In this document: one piece after another, positions 1 to 11,900 of the stretch | Position numbering within the stretch: position 1 is the stretch's first letter | How the letters are laid out: each line of letters opens with the position of its first letter | Assembly: GCA_902702965.1 (NCBI GenBank) | Contig: CACRXP010000018.1 | Location: 1,422,607-1,486,606 of the forward strand | Reading direction: 5' to 3' | Length of the DNA: 64,000 bases | Source of the DNA: Spirometra erinaceieuropaei | Taxonomy: Eukaryota; Platyhelminthes; Cestoda; Diphyllobothriidea; Diphyllobothriidae | Notes under the pieces: generated by a model | What the model saw: the letters and a program-made list of their open reading frames with translations, nothing else | What the model was told of the DNA's origin: nothing | Databases searched by the model: none | Translations under genes and position numbers: made by a program

Positions 1-769
1 TGTCACTAGACGTTTTGTCCGTTTGACGGGCATTGGTCTCACAGCGGAACGTCCAACACTGCTGTCATTAATATTATGTGTAATACACGATCTAGCATTG
101 GTTTTAACTAAAGCGGCGCGCGTCATTGGCCTTGTGGTAACGACGGTTTTCTGGCTGATCGACAGCCCGGATTCGACTTCGGCCTGGCGCGGACATTCTA
201 CAGCATGTTTTCAGGGCAGTTCTCCGAAAACCATTATTGAGTATACAAGTGTCAAGCGTTTTTCTTAAAGGTATGGGACGAATTTTCAACCAGATCAACG
301 ATATGGGGTAAACGACTCAGCCTTTCCTAGATTTTGGGGATTTCTCAGTGTTGTTACAGAAAGGCGACCGGACGAAGAAAGGTTATCCCACACAAGTCCT
401 GGTGTAGGTTTGTAAGGATGGACCTGTCGCACATACGAAACGGATTCTTTATACCCACGAGCCGTCAGGGCGTCCATTAGATAGATATCCCGATGAAAGT
501 GAATTCTCCTGAGGTCGAAAATTTTAAACCACATTCGAAACACGCGGCTAATTCAGTTTTATTGCGCTCACTGCTGTCAGACCTTGTTTCTGTCTTTCGC
601 AAGCACGGTTACATGTTGTCTGTCTATTTTCTGCTCAAGCAGCAGACATTTCGAGTAAGTCATCTGGGGAATTTAGGATTGTACATTGTGTTGATGTCGA
701 TCGTGAACTTTAACCTTCCATCCCCTGATTGCAGAGGAGAGTACAGTCAACTCAACTGTCACCTGGCCG
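1..769. other. Unassigned stretch, no gene seen
   Basis: Open frames here are short, overlap on both strands and have no recognisable domain. It may be decayed repeat sequence upstream of the RTE remnant that follows. Confidence 0.4.
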
Positions 770-2050
770 GCGAACTCCGGCCTGAAACAATTTCAAGTCT
801 TGGAGGCGCATACCATTATTGAGACCCAGTGGAGGATGCTGCGGGACACTGTCCAGGCCATCGCGATGTAAGTCCCCGGGCCGCACACGCCATCAGCACC
901 AGAAGTACGATGATGACAACGATAACGAAATCTACAATCTGTTTCTCGAAATGAAAGACCTACACCACAAACAGCATCAACGTCAATAAAACCCCCATAA
1001 TTCAGATACAGAGGCCTAGTACAGCATAGGTTGGGGAATATGTTGAATGACTGACCCACTCGCAAAGCTGAGAAGATCAGGGATTTGCAGATCATGTTGA
1101 GATTGAGAATTTCTTCGCGGCCACCGAAGCAGTCCACACTCCAGGGGGACTGCGTCACCACTGAGTCAGAATAGACTAGCCATCGTGACGGAGAAGTTAC
1201 AGATTCCGGAGAGTCTGGGTTGACACTTCCAGGGTATCCTTGACCGCATGCCACTATCTACAATGAAGCCATTAACCGACTTCCCGAACTGAACACCAAC
1301 CATTATCTCAAGTGTCTGCCTTCCCTCCTTTGGACAATCATGACAGTGCAACAAGTGTCAGTTCGACAAACACCATAAACAGACTAAGAGTTGGCCGAAG
1401 ATTACAAGTACGGAAGTCCACACTTCATGGGAGAGCTTGCTTCTGTGTTTCAGAAAATGCGGCGACAAGGACAGACCCCATGACACTACATGAATGATAC
1501 CATCGCGCACATAGCCAAACGTAATGTGAATCGGTAACTCGGTTTTAACCACAGGGACACCTCCCTTTCTATCATCGCAGGAAGAATCTTCACCCCAGTC
1601 CCACTCAGTCTCCTGAACACGTATTTGCAGCAGCGACTTCTTCAGTGAATGCAGTAAGAATTCTAAAAACACTGTGAAATCACCGAGTTGATTTTCGGTG
1701 CCAGCCAAATGCAGGAAAAGTTCTAGAAAGCAGGGACTAACCTCTACATCACATTTGTGGATATGGAAACGGCCTTCGACAGAATGCGTCGCGATGGATT
1801 CTGCAGAATCATCCTGAAATTCGGATGTTCGAAGTGAATTACCTAAGGATGGGATAAAGGTGCACGTCAAAAAAATGAGGCCGTACCTGAGAGATTCGCT
1901 GCGGTAAATTGGTTAAAGCAGGGATACATATGCAGCCCCACATCCTGTCTCATTTCCTCCGCTACGATGATGGACACGCACCGTGAGGATCGGCTGCGGA
2001 TAGACGTGGAACTTCAAACTTATGAAAAACGACCCAACATTCGTCTCATT
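770..2050 (+). mobile_element. RTE-like LINE remnant (EN-RT linker and RT start), heavily mutated
   Basis: Patches in shifting frames resemble the RTE copies elsewhere in the window. One is ETQWRMLRDTVQ near 820. Others are RLPELNT...LPSL...VQQ at about 1270-1350, YKYGSPHFMGELASVFQKMR at about 1405-1470, and a motif-A-like block near 1760. Many stops separate them, so this is an old dead copy. The next zinc-finger-like piece is at 2120-2215. Confidence 0.55.
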
Positions 2051-2119
2051 CTAACATCTATGAGGGTATCCCAGGTCAGCGTGCAGAACCCATAATTTGC
2101 GGAGGAATGTGCGCTAACC

Positions 2120-2215
2120 AACATACGTCCGTATCTTATCTCTCACTTCCTCACATTGTCTCAAGGTATTTGGCCACCGCATAGGCTTGTTCGACCATTC
2201 CTAGGTCATGAGATG
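2120..2215 (+). mobile_element. Zinc-finger-tail remnant of the RTE-like LINE
   Basis: One frame reads VRILSLTSSHCLKVFGHRIG then LFDHS. This matches the degenerate finger module RIRLHCPHCxRTFxHRxGLFGHM seen at 3.4-3.9 kb and 51.9-52.5 kb. It is probably the tail of the copy starting at 770. Confidence 0.5.
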
Positions 2216-2514
2216 CGGCGTCATGATTTGACCGTCCATTCCAACGAGGTTCACCGTGTGCCCCACAACAATGCGAAAGCAGTGCCTAGCCCGTCACCAC
2301 ACCTCGCCCCGCCTGCCCACACACTCATCTGCGGGCGACTAATGAACATTCTCCACAACACGCAAATATACTCCGCCCACGTAACACCCCGCGCCCATCC
2401 TGCACATAGCAGGCATCGCTGTCATCGCTGATATATCGGGAGACGCCTCGTGTATGGGAAACGTAAACGGGTTTCTTTGCTCTGACGGTCACTGAGCCGA
2501 ATCTCATTGTCAGT

Positions 2515-2700
2515 TGGACCAACGTCTCCGACGATGTCCGCCATGTGCTCCACAGCATGGTGAGGCAGACAAGGGGACAAACGCGTGATTTAGTTCATAG
2601 TGCCAGTAGACTTGCGGAACATCTACCGCACACTCTCCTCCTCCTCCCCCACCTGGACCCGACGTCAAGGCAGAGTCAAGAAGACCGAAGATGAGGGAGG
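2515..2700 (+). repeat. Dispersed repeat family 1, copy a
   Basis: It shares a long colinear stretch with 14330-14510 and 14640-14850 (same strand) and with 24240-24460 and 58660-58810 (opposite strand). Shared landmarks are TGCTCCACAGCA, GTGATTTAGTT, a CTACC(G/A)CA run, CACCTGGACCC and AGTCAAGAAG. No open frame is conserved between copies. Confidence 0.7.
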
Positions 2701-2849
2701 GCGCAGGTGGATGGCACGGTTGAGCGGCACCTTGGCGTTCCATGCCACACCTACTGGTCCACACAGCAAATGACCATAACTCTTATTTAAAAAACAAAAA
2801 GGACTGGTGCGACCGAGGCCGCACCTAGGGGTACCGTCACACCTGACTC

Positions 2850-3110
2850 CGATCCCGCGGAGTGGTAGTGCCATAAAGGCCACATTAAGAAGGGGCCGGT
2901 GCAGCCTGACTCTTAGACCTCCAGTCGGCCGCTCCACACAAACACACCCAACACTGGGCCGACTGCGACGTCCAACTTATCACGTCAGTTGGCAACCTCC
3001 CAAGCCACGGCTTTTAGAGCACCATGATAGCTTCAAGCGCGTCAGGTTGTTTATAGTGAGGAAAATGAGCTGAGTCGTCGACCTCACTCTCTTTCCCATC
3101 TCCCTGCCTC
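2850..3110 (+). repeat. Dispersed repeat family 2, copy a
   Basis: It matches 52760-53020 on the opposite strand over roughly 250 bp: GTGCCAT(A/G)AAGGC, CAGCCTGACT, CCAGTCGG, GTTGGCAACCT, CTTTTAG and TTGTTTATA. A shorter match is at 6350-6470. It is a non-coding SINE- or MITE-like repeat. Confidence 0.7.
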
Positions 3111-3359
3111 AGCAACTGTCCGAGCCGGTCAATTGACCGGACTGAGGAATGGGCGCGGCGGCTGACATGATCTAGTGACCTTGTCTGCGCGCGCCACATG
3201 CACGACCTGGTTTAACAAATACAAGCACCGGGATTTCACACAACGTGGGCTGAACGGCATACATCTCACATGCGGGAGAGTGCCGCAGGTCACGTTTTAA
3301 AGGAGCTGTTTCAGCCTGGCTCTCAGCCCACCAGTCCTCTTTCCTTGGAAGTTTGTGGT
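3111..3359. other. Unassigned spacer
   Basis: No gene was seen. A fragment near 3300-3350 (CAGCCTGGCTCTCAGCCCAC) weakly resembles part of repeat family 2. Confidence 0.3.
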
Positions 3360-3930
3360 GGGTGATGTTGTGTAGCAGGTGGGGTAAGATGTGGTGGTGT
3401 GGTGCAGCCGGCGGTTGTCTACCGTACGCTTGCGTGGATGCGCATGTGGCCTAGTAGGTCCGAGCGGTTGGTGGATGTGCGGGTGCAGTGAGGGCAGCTG
3501 AGGCTGATGCGTCTGGTGTATGTTGGTGCCCCATGCACTGCTACGTCAGACTCCGTGCGAAGGGGTCGCAAGTGACCGACCAGGCCGATGTGTGAGGTGA
3601 ATGCACGGGAACAATGTGGAGAGGAAAAGTCAGCGGTGTGAGTGTCGGTTTTGGTTCTTCGAGGCCGCGGTGGACACCGATCTCGTGGATACGCATGTGA
3701 CCTAGAGGGTCAATGGGGTGGCTAGATGTGCTAGTGCAGTGTAGACAGTGAAGGCGGATGCGATGAGTGCATGCTGGCGCTTCAGGCACTGGTTCACCAG
3801 TGCGACGGATTCGCAAGTGACCGACCAGGCCGATGCGTGAGGCTAAAGTTCTATCCCAACGAGGACAGGAAAGGACCGAGTTCATATCACTGCCTGTGTC
3901 GGTAGTTAGGTTGATGATTGTCGGTGTGTC
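3360..3930 (-). mobile_element. C2H2 zinc-finger tail of an RTE-like LINE
   Basis: On the minus strand the frame 3885-3541 reads CPRWDRTLASRIGLVGHLRI, then RIRLHCLHCTSTSSHPIDPL and GHMRIHE. These are tandem degenerate finger modules separated by proline/threonine-rich linkers. Downstream, in another frame, more HPHIH/TRTY-type remnants follow. Such fingers form the C-terminal tail of a flatworm RTE-like polyprotein (family recollection). Several zinc ligands are lost, so it is a relic. Confidence 0.65.
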
Positions 3931-4229
3931 AGGATCAAGTGCAGTGGTGGTGAGTGCAGGAGCCGCCGCAGCGGATGAAGGAATACGAAGGAGGATGGAT
4001 ATTGGAGTCCAGGAGTGTGATCACTGTTGATTGTCTGCGTAGGGAACCAGGCAGAAGTGGACGGGGGACATCGGGTGGTGTCGACAGTGTGATGCAATTG
4101 GCTCGAAGATGTCCAACAAGACTAATTAGTGTCCGGAATGTCCGCTGGCATCGTGAGCATGTCGAGGCGGTTGACCGTTTCCATTGCGAGGCGGGAACAG
4201 TTCAGATTTACTAGCTTCGCGCCTGGCTT
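3931..4229. other. Low-complexity spacer
   Basis: The minus strand reads as Pro/Ser/Thr-rich linker, as found upstream of the finger modules. No independent gene was seen. Confidence 0.35.
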
Positions 4230-4542
4230 TCGCGGCGGCTATGAGTTTGGCTTCATAGATCGCTACCCTTGTCTTCACCACCATCCACTAGGCCAGCCGG
4301 TCATGAGCTATGTCATCTCAGTTAGCCAGGTTGATCAGCGCACGGCCCACACACTGGACACTGGACACAAATTTGCATGGGAGAATACTCGCATCGTTGG
4401 AACCTGCCGAATAACGAAGGACCGCGAATTTCTGGTGGCAATGCACTTAGATGAGGCATGCATCAACCGGCATATCGATCTAGATGCCGCATACGAAATC
4501 GTTAAGGACAAATTCAAACTGGCCCAACCAATCCCGAGATGA
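4230..4542 (+). mobile_element. Penelope-like GIY-YIG endonuclease C-terminal fragment (first)
   Basis: The frame ending in TGA at 4540-4542 reads TAHTLDTGHKFAWENTRIVG, then REFLVAMHLDEACINRHIDL and DAAYEIVKDKF. The pattern H-x-L-x-T-G-H, W/F-x-N/V, R-E-x-x-E/A and ...INRHIDL resembles the C-terminal half of the GIY-YIG domain carried by Penelope-like retroelements. The RT part is not adjacent. A host GIY-YIG protein is less likely because no exon structure is visible. Confidence 0.5.
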
Positions 4543-5043
4543 CAAATTGCAATTAACACGTATTGGTACACACTCTAGCCAAGCATAGAATCCTTCGTCA
4601 GACTCAGTTTAGAATTTAGGTGTTTTTGCACATCTGTTGTCTGAAGACGAGCTGGGGAACCAGTCTCCAAAATTCGCATAATAAAGTTTACTGTTTCCCA
4701 AAGAATTTCGTCTTCCTAATTATGCATATATACATATGGGCTGGAAAAGGGGCATCCCAAGAAATTTAATTGAAGATAAGTAAGATTCTTTGGGAAGGGA
4801 ATAAACTTTAATGAGTTGCGAAATTTTATAAACATATGTATATAAAATTTCGCAAGTTTTTAGGGTAGTACATGGAGTTAATTTTTTCGGACACTTCTTT
4901 TTACGATCGACCTCGAAACTGAAACGCAGACTTCGCTCGGAGGTAATCAACTTCCGGGAGATAACCGCGTAACGCTTAACATAAAAACACGCAGTGTCGC
5001 CAGAAATATACTATTATGTTACAGTGGTTTTGTGTACTTTCAA

Positions 5044-5144
5044 CAACTACGAAATGGGTTATGAGTTTAACTTCGCAGCCATCAAGATAATCGCCCACGC
5101 CGGAAACAAAGCAGGCCTAGAATTAATTGAAGCCTGGACCTCGA
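5044..5144 (+). mobile_element. Penelope-like GIY-YIG fragment (second), cut by assembly gap
   Basis: It reads YEFNFAAIKIIAHAGNKAGL then ELIEAWTS. This is the same segment of the domain as the fragment 600 bp upstream but clearly a different subfamily. It runs straight into the N run. Confidence 0.5.
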
Positions 5145-5516
5145 NNNNNNNNNNNNNNNNNNNNNNNNNNNNNNNNNNNNNNNNNNNNNNNNNNNNNNNN
5201 NNNNNNNNNNNNNNNNNNNNNNNNNNNNNNNNNNNNNNNNNNNNNNNNNNNNNNNNNNNNNNNNNNNNNNNNNNNNNNNNNNNNNNNNNNNNNNNNNNNN
5301 NNNNNNNNNNNNNNNNNNNNNNNNNNNNNNNNNNNNNNNNNNNNNNNNNNNNNNNNNNNNNNNNNNNNNNNNNNNNNNNNNNNNNNNNNNNNNNNNNNNN
5401 NNNNNNNNNNNNNNNNNNNNNNNNNNNNNNNNNNNNNNNNNNNNNNNNNNNNNNNNNNNNNNNNNNNNNNNNNNNNNNNNNNNNNNNNNNNNNNNNNNNN
5501 NNNNNNNNNNNNNNNN
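5145..5516. other. Assembly gap (372 N)
   Basis: All bases are N. Open frames that cross it have no meaning. Confidence 1.
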
Positions 5517-6349
5517 GTGCTTGAGTAAAGGGCACCGCGCAGTTGCCTCTAACCTTGCGTCATTGATTGATAATAGGCTAATATCTCCTGTAACTGTCGC
5601 CCGTTCTGGAATTGCCGCAGTCTCTGACGATGGACTCCTTCACGAGTTCGAAATTTCAGCACAGTAAACAGACTCTCCCTATTCCCTGCCAGCTCTCGTC
5701 TTTAGTTTCGCCAAATTTCCGCTTATTAACACGGGCGTGTCCGCATCCGCCATAGATGAAATATTAAGCGCACATGACCACAGCATCGGTTGCCACCAAC
5801 TTTCTTCATAATTTTTGTGGTATTTTTGTCACCCTTCTCACTGCGCGACCTTTGGGCATCTCGCCATTGCCTGTCGTATAGCGTCTGCTATTACAGGGTG
5901 GAAGTGTTTACTTTCGATGGTTTGTTTAGAAGGTGAAAAAAAGTGAAATGCTCTAAGGTGGGCTGTCATCATAAGGAAAATAGTCACTGTATGAAGAGAG
6001 CGGTATTAAGGTCTGCCCAAATCCGAAGCTTGTTCCAAGGTCCTCGATTTAACGACAGCTTTGCAGAAGAATATGTAACTAGTCAGACTGTCCTCCGTCT
6101 TCCATGATCAAGACCCACGACCGCTATGAAAACACCGACGGAACAAAAATGAGCTGCGTGGGAATCGGATAAAAGTAAGGTAGACTCGCAGCATCAATCC
6201 AGCTCCCTGCTCACACGCAGTATTTTCCAACTGGAAGGCAACTAGGCACACTAGGGCGCAGTTGCCGACCGGCCATTTGCCCCGTATCCGTAGAGCCAAG
6301 CACCCACTAGTCCTACAACCAACTAACCAGCTCGTACTGGTGAGGGTTA
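5517..6349. other. No gene recognised
   Basis: The first ~140 bp give an open frame (HRAVASNLASLIDNRL...) that may be the end of the Penelope fragment interrupted by the gap. The rest shows only short unrelated open frames. Confidence 0.3.
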
Positions 6350-6470
6350 CTGTAAAGCCAAATTAGGAAGGAGTCACTGTTACCTGAGTCTCAGTCCCGA
6401 GGCTACCCCGCCACTTGGCAACCTTTCAAGACGCTTTTAGTGTGTCATAGGAGCTCAGATGAGCGTCGGA
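6350..6470 (+). repeat. Dispersed repeat family 2, partial copy b
   Basis: Shared landmarks in order are CCTGAGTCTCAG, CACTTGGCAACCT, AAGACGCTTTTAG and TCATAG. It is more diverged than the pair at 2850 and 52760. Confidence 0.5.
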
Positions 6471-7184
6471 TTAAGATAGGCTTGGCTGTTTTGAAGTAAA
6501 TCGCCACGCGTAGCGTCACGGGACTCAAAAGTGCGAGATCCAGTCCTAGTTACTTGATCAGCCATCTGGTGAACTCTTGGATGAAATCGGAGGATTTACT
6601 GACGCTTTATAAACTGCCGACTTCAATGAGGGCCAAAAACGACCGTTTTATAACCAGAATTTTATGAAAACTATCTGTCATTTAGTCTCTCCTGCCTAGG
6701 AAAAAAAGCGAAACAGGAGTTTTCCTGTCAAACTCTGTACCACTTTAATGATTCAACATGGTGCACAGACAGTTGCGAGGGATGGCATACCGTTTCACTC
6801 CTCTGTTTGCAAAACGTCAGCACAAATGAATTTTCAAATCGAATAAGCTACCTTCGCACTGTCTTGCAAACCAAGCGTTTGTAAAAAGCTTGTGAGTGAC
6901 GTCTAGCGGAATGATTCCAACGTCTGCTTGTGGAGCACCTCATTTTAAATATTGGAGAACCAATTCAGTCATCGGATCTAGTTCCTAGCGTGGTACAGAT
7001 CCGAATGCATGCCCCATACCGTTCTCGTCGAATACAAATCGTAATACCACAGCCCAGGATATCTGGCTCTCGGTTAACGCAAATGTCCAGATATCCTTTC
7101 GATCGATGAAGGCAAAGGCCACCGCTTAAGTGAAATCGGTCTCCAGAAGGCCGACGCAGAAAAGTCGGATGATGTTACCGTAGA
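6471..7184. other. No gene recognised
   Basis: AT-rich stretch without a long open frame or recognised repeat. Confidence 0.35.
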
Positions 7185-7420
7185 GGAATACAGCTCAAAG
7201 TATAGCACCTAACACACACAGGTGGCAGCTGCGAACTTGATAAATGGATGTAAGAGACGTCCCCCCGACCGCACACTTTTAGTTGGCACAGTCTTGCTTT
7301 TTGGTGGTTGTCATGATTTCCATAAACAGGGTGGAGGGGGACGGCAACTGCTAAGTCAGGCCGCCAGAAGCGCGTTGTGTTGCTGGGAGGAGCCAGCAAT
7401 GCAAGATGCCGTGTTGGGCA
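7185..7420 (+). repeat. Dispersed repeat family 3, copy a
   Basis: It is colinear with 9060-9300: ATAGCACC...CACACACA, GCGAACTTGAT, then GGGTGGAGG / GGGGAGGGGTGG and CTAAGTCAGGCCGCCAG / CTAACTCAAGCCGCCAG. The ends are uncertain. Confidence 0.5.
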
Positions 7421-8647
7421 AACCAGAAAGAATCTATAGGCGGCGCAAAAGATGCTAGCATATCAGTCACGGGAACGTATGCGTTGCCGCATGTACGGTG
7501 ACACGGAGACCGGAACCACAAAGGAACCGCGGTCTAAAGCGAGAACACGCGACCACGGGCGTTGCAGCAGGCCAAGCGGGCCGGGAAACACGCGCGGAAC
7601 TAGCCAGCCAATCAGCGTGCACTGCTGCGTCGGATACGCATGAAGCCCTTGCTCACGCGTACAGCCCAAATATTCAAGATCCCGCGAGGGGCTTGCAGCG
7701 TGGGCCAGAATATTCCAGAATGCCCACCGAGACTAGCACGCCAGTGGCCGGAAGATTCGAGAATGGCTAGAACTCCCATAAATAGGTGAGTTTATGAGCT
7801 AGGGGATCCACCGTTTTCTGTCGACCTAGAATAGTGTTTGTTTCCAGAACCCGCTTTTCATCCCATCCATCACACCCATCAGGATAAAACATACAGAAAT
7901 AGCCGAAGCCGAAGACCCGTAGGAGCCACTTAAAGCTGTTCTTCAGTGTACCCATCAACTCAAGGAACAATTGCGCTCGATCCGCACCAGGTGCCTAATT
8001 GCACCAACCCCGGCAAGATCCCCCTCTCAAGGCTGTGAAGCTTCAGTTCATTAGTGCCGCGGAGTCGTTGCAAGTAGGGGCAAACGATAGTGTCCCTCCT
8101 TTAAACCAACCTAAAATTGAAGTCATATACTACTCCCACACTAGAAGTGGCCAGGATTCAAAGATTCTGGTGCCTTTGGACAGGGACCCCAGTCACACGT
8201 TGAAATGAATAGGGCAATGTAAATTGGAGTTGTGTCTTCTTTCACGCACGCCTCCTGGATAATTTACGATAATGTCACCACGCCTGCGGGTAGGAGTTTG
8301 ACAAAGAGATGATAAGAAGAAAAAGACAGAGAAAGGGCATCAAGGAAGGAGGGCCAAAGGTCGGCTGAGCGTGCAAGTTAGTTGGGGCATAACGTCACGA
8401 ACATCTGGCTGTACTTGTGGATGAACACCCTAGAGGAATGGAAAGTTAGGCCAATCTGCTTGGACTGCTTGCGCGTTTCAGGACGGCAGCAGGAGTTTGG
8501 CCCGTCTGGGAGAAAACCAAAAGTAACGGAGAGACTGGCACAAATCTGGGATGATCCACGACCGCGGGGAAGGCCCAGTTTCTGTACAAAGTTGCTGAAT
8601 GATATAAAGAACGTGGGGTTAAGAAGACTGAGTGCAACGCGATGTTT
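7421..8647. other. Region 3' of CHMP3, no further gene recognised
   Basis: It contains a GC-rich patch with AGCCAATCAG (7600-7620) and a 69-codon open frame at 7999-8208 with no recognised family. The CHMP3 3' UTR must begin at 8647 going leftward. I found no clear AATAAA on the minus strand close to the stop. Confidence 0.35.
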
Positions 8648-8974
8648 CTAACTCCGTAGTGCATCAAGACGAGCGCGCATGGCGTCCAGGTCCTCATCAC
8701 CATCATCGTCGCCGATGACAGCCGGAGTGGAGGCTTTCGCGGCACTAGGGACGTAGCCGGCGGGCAGTGTGTCAGTAACAGCTTCTGGTGCCTTGCCCAT
8801 GGCTCCCTGAGTGACTTCAAAGAGTATCTTGTCGACCTCTTCTTGCGCTACCTCATCCATGTCTTCTGAATGACCCAGTGCGGAGTCCATGCCTTCATCA
8901 ATCATCTCCTCCATAATCCCCATTTTCATCATCTCCTTCGAGAGGTCCCGCATGGTGGCATTAAGCTCCGGCAG
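8648..8974 (-). CDS. CHMP3: CHMP3 exon 2 (residues 118-225, stop TAG)
   Basis: The acceptor CCCCAACAG precedes CTG at 8974. The exon opens [19 protein letters not shown], directly continuing the family alignment after NLVR. It ends ALRS-TAG at 8648. It carries the acidic linker (DDDGDEDL) and the MIM1-like C-terminal helix. The open frame extends four codons upstream of the acceptor, but those are intronic. Confidence 0.95.
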   Translation of the reverse strand: MPELNATMRDLSKEMMKMGIMEEMIDEGMDSALGHSEDMDEVAQEEVDKILFEVTQGAMGKAPEAVTDTLPAGYVPSAAKASTPAVIGDDDGDEDLDAMRARLDALRS

Positions 8975-11900
8975 CTGTTGGGGCACGAAAATCGAAAAGA
9001 CAAAATTAAGTGTTCATAAAGATGAGTGATTTGTAATAACTTCACAGTCGGATAATATTGCCTTAACGGCGTACAGTCCACAACATAGCACCCACCACAC
9101 ACAAGTTGTAGTTTCGAACTTGATGACCAAATATGAGATAGGTACCTCACCACACAACTTGAGTCGACTCAGTTCTGCTATCGCATGCGCGTCAAAGTTT
9201 TTAGTAGCGCGCTAATATTCACATAAGCTGGGGAGGGGTGGTAACCGCTAACTCAAGCCGCCAGCAAGACGGTTATGTAGAGGACGCTCCAGAATTACGA
9301 TGAGAACGACGTCGTGGTTTTCAGAGTTATCTCGGTATCGTTCCCCAACTTGATGACACCTTCCTCGTGTACTTCCCCGTAAATTTGTTTTTCAATCAAA
9401 ATGTTAGTGTCCCATCAAACACTGAGTGGCCACTCTACTAATGAGGCGACCCCTTGACTAATAAAGTCTTGATTACATTATATAGCGCTTAGTGCGGTCT
9501 TTAAATGCTTTGTCATCTATATATGTATAAATGGGACTTCAAGTCGGCGAACGTACGTTTTCGATTATTCTTCATCACGCTAGCACATTAACATAGGTCT
9601 AGGTAGAGCAGAGCTTATGCTCCGTCGCTGTGGCACAACGTACCATGACGCGGGTTCGAACTTTCATGACTCTGCTTTGACCAGGGTAATAGGAGGGCTC
9701 TAATGAAGGCCTTCTGCAAGCAGAAAGCTGGATTCGTTAGTCGTACGGCCTTTGCCTCCGCTGTCGCAAGTATCCGTTGACGTAGCGACTTGGAGCGTCT
9801 TGCCGGCACTTTATAGATTACACGGAATGCTTGGTTGACATCTACCCGGTAGCCAGTATCAACCAAGTGAGCCAAAACGGAGCCTGGTCCACTTTAACCA
9901 GAAGGGCACCCAAATCAACTTTATCATAAGCTATTACAATAACGTCATCAACGTATCCAGCGTCATTGTGCTTCACTTGGTTGACAACGGCCACCGGGCA
10001 GATGTCAAACAAGCATTCCGTGTAATCTATAAAGTGCCGGAAGGACGCTCCAAGTCTCTACGTCAACGGATACTTGCGACAGCGGAGGCACACGAGGCGC
10101 ACATAAACGTGGAATACTGCAATTCTGTGAAATCAATTAAAAACATTTGTAATTACGTTAATAAAGGCAGCGACATGGCCGTTTTTGGTCTGCAACCCGA
10201 AAGTAGAGGAAGGAATGCGGACAGACAACTCGATGAAGACGAGCAGTATCGGGCTGGAAGATAGGTCAGCGGCAAGGAAGCCGTGTGGTGAATTCCTTCA
10301 CTTCCCATAAACGAACAAAGTCCAGCTGTTGTTCACTTGGCAGTACACTTAGAGAACGGGCAACGCGTTTACTTTACAGTCGCAAATGTGCAACAGGTTG
10401 CCTTAGACCCACCGACAACAATAACTGTTTTCCTCACGTTATGCCAAACAGACGCGTTTACGAAAACACTGCTCTATTCGGAAGTGCCAATGTATTACAC
10501 ATGGAATGCGTGCAGAAGACTTTTCGTACGACGCAAACGGGGAGAGCGAGTCGACAGACAACCTGACATATTCAGGGGAACTGCGATAGGCAGACTGTGT
10601 ACTTTGCATCCCAATAAGGACGAATGCTTCCTTCATACGTCTTTGGTGAATGTGCCCGGTCCAACGTCTTTCCAGCAATTGAAATCTGTCAACTGTGTTA
10701 CGCATGCCACTTTCCGCAGTGCATGTCAGGCTCTTAATTTATTGGATAACGATCAACACCGGGCGTATGTATTAATGACGCCTGCAACACTTCTTATCCA
10801 CATCCAATTCGTACATTGTCTGCAATCATACTAGCCGCCTGCTCCCCTTCATCTCCAACAGATTTACGGAAGAAATATAAGTCGTGCACGGCTGAAGATA
10901 TCTTCTGTCGACTACGCAAGGAAAATTCAAATTTGGACTTCACAGCAGACATCTACAAAGAGGCATTAATAATGATTGAGTGTGTGTGCGTAGAAATCGC
11001 AGACAAAGTTCTCAATTCAATGGGCATGCCATCACCAAACCGATCTTCTGCCGTTTTCTCAGATGTGGATTTGCGCCGTGAGCAAAACCACAACACGGTT
11101 GAACTTCTGTCATACCTGCAATCAAGCATTCCTAAGTTAACAACGGCAACGGCAACGGCATTTACGATCAGATCATGAGGAATGTCAATAACGGGGTTTA
11201 AGGAAACTTCTTCTTAGATGCTCCAGGAGGGACTGGCAAAACGTTCTTACTATGACTGATCCTGGCAGTAGTACGACCAAAAAATGAGATAGCCTTGGCT
11301 CTTGCGTCCTCCGAAATAGCTGTAACCCTGCTACCCAGCGGACGAGCTACTCATTCTGCTTTGAAATTGCCGTTGAACGTGTAGTTCATGGGAACTCCTA
11401 CGTGCAACAATTCCAAGGCCTCCGGCATGGAAAAAGTACTGTAGGAATGTAAACTAATTGTTTGGGACGAATGTACAATGGCGTACAAAAAGCGTTCGAG
11501 GCCCTTGATCGAACACTGCAAGATTTGCGCGAAAACACAAGGCCATTCGGAGATGCGTTGCTACTGCATGCAGGACTTCCGGCAAACATCGCCTGTAATT
11601 CCGCGATCGACAACAGCGGACGAAGTGAATGCCTGCCTGAAATACTCTGCGTTGCGGCGCCAGGTCAAGACGGTAAAATTAACTACTAATATGCGTGTCC
11701 AGCTGCAAAACGACCGATCAGCTGAGATATTCTCACACCATTGCTGGCAAATGGGAACGGAACGGTTCCGGTTAATCCGAATTCAGGATGTATTTCACTA
11801 CATCTTTCCTTCGGCAATTTAGTGTCTTCGGAAGAAGAATTGGTTGAAAAGGTGCTTCCCAATATTCAGACCAATTACACCAATCACGACTGGCTGAGCG

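Noticed and set aside
4994..5535. Open frames of 130-176 codons through the N run
   Set aside because: They exist only because N is read as unknown residues.
11195..11250. Host PIF1 helicase gene
   Set aside because: The Walker A patch is flanked by Helitron Rep sequence and bounded by Helitron ends; it is transposon helicase.
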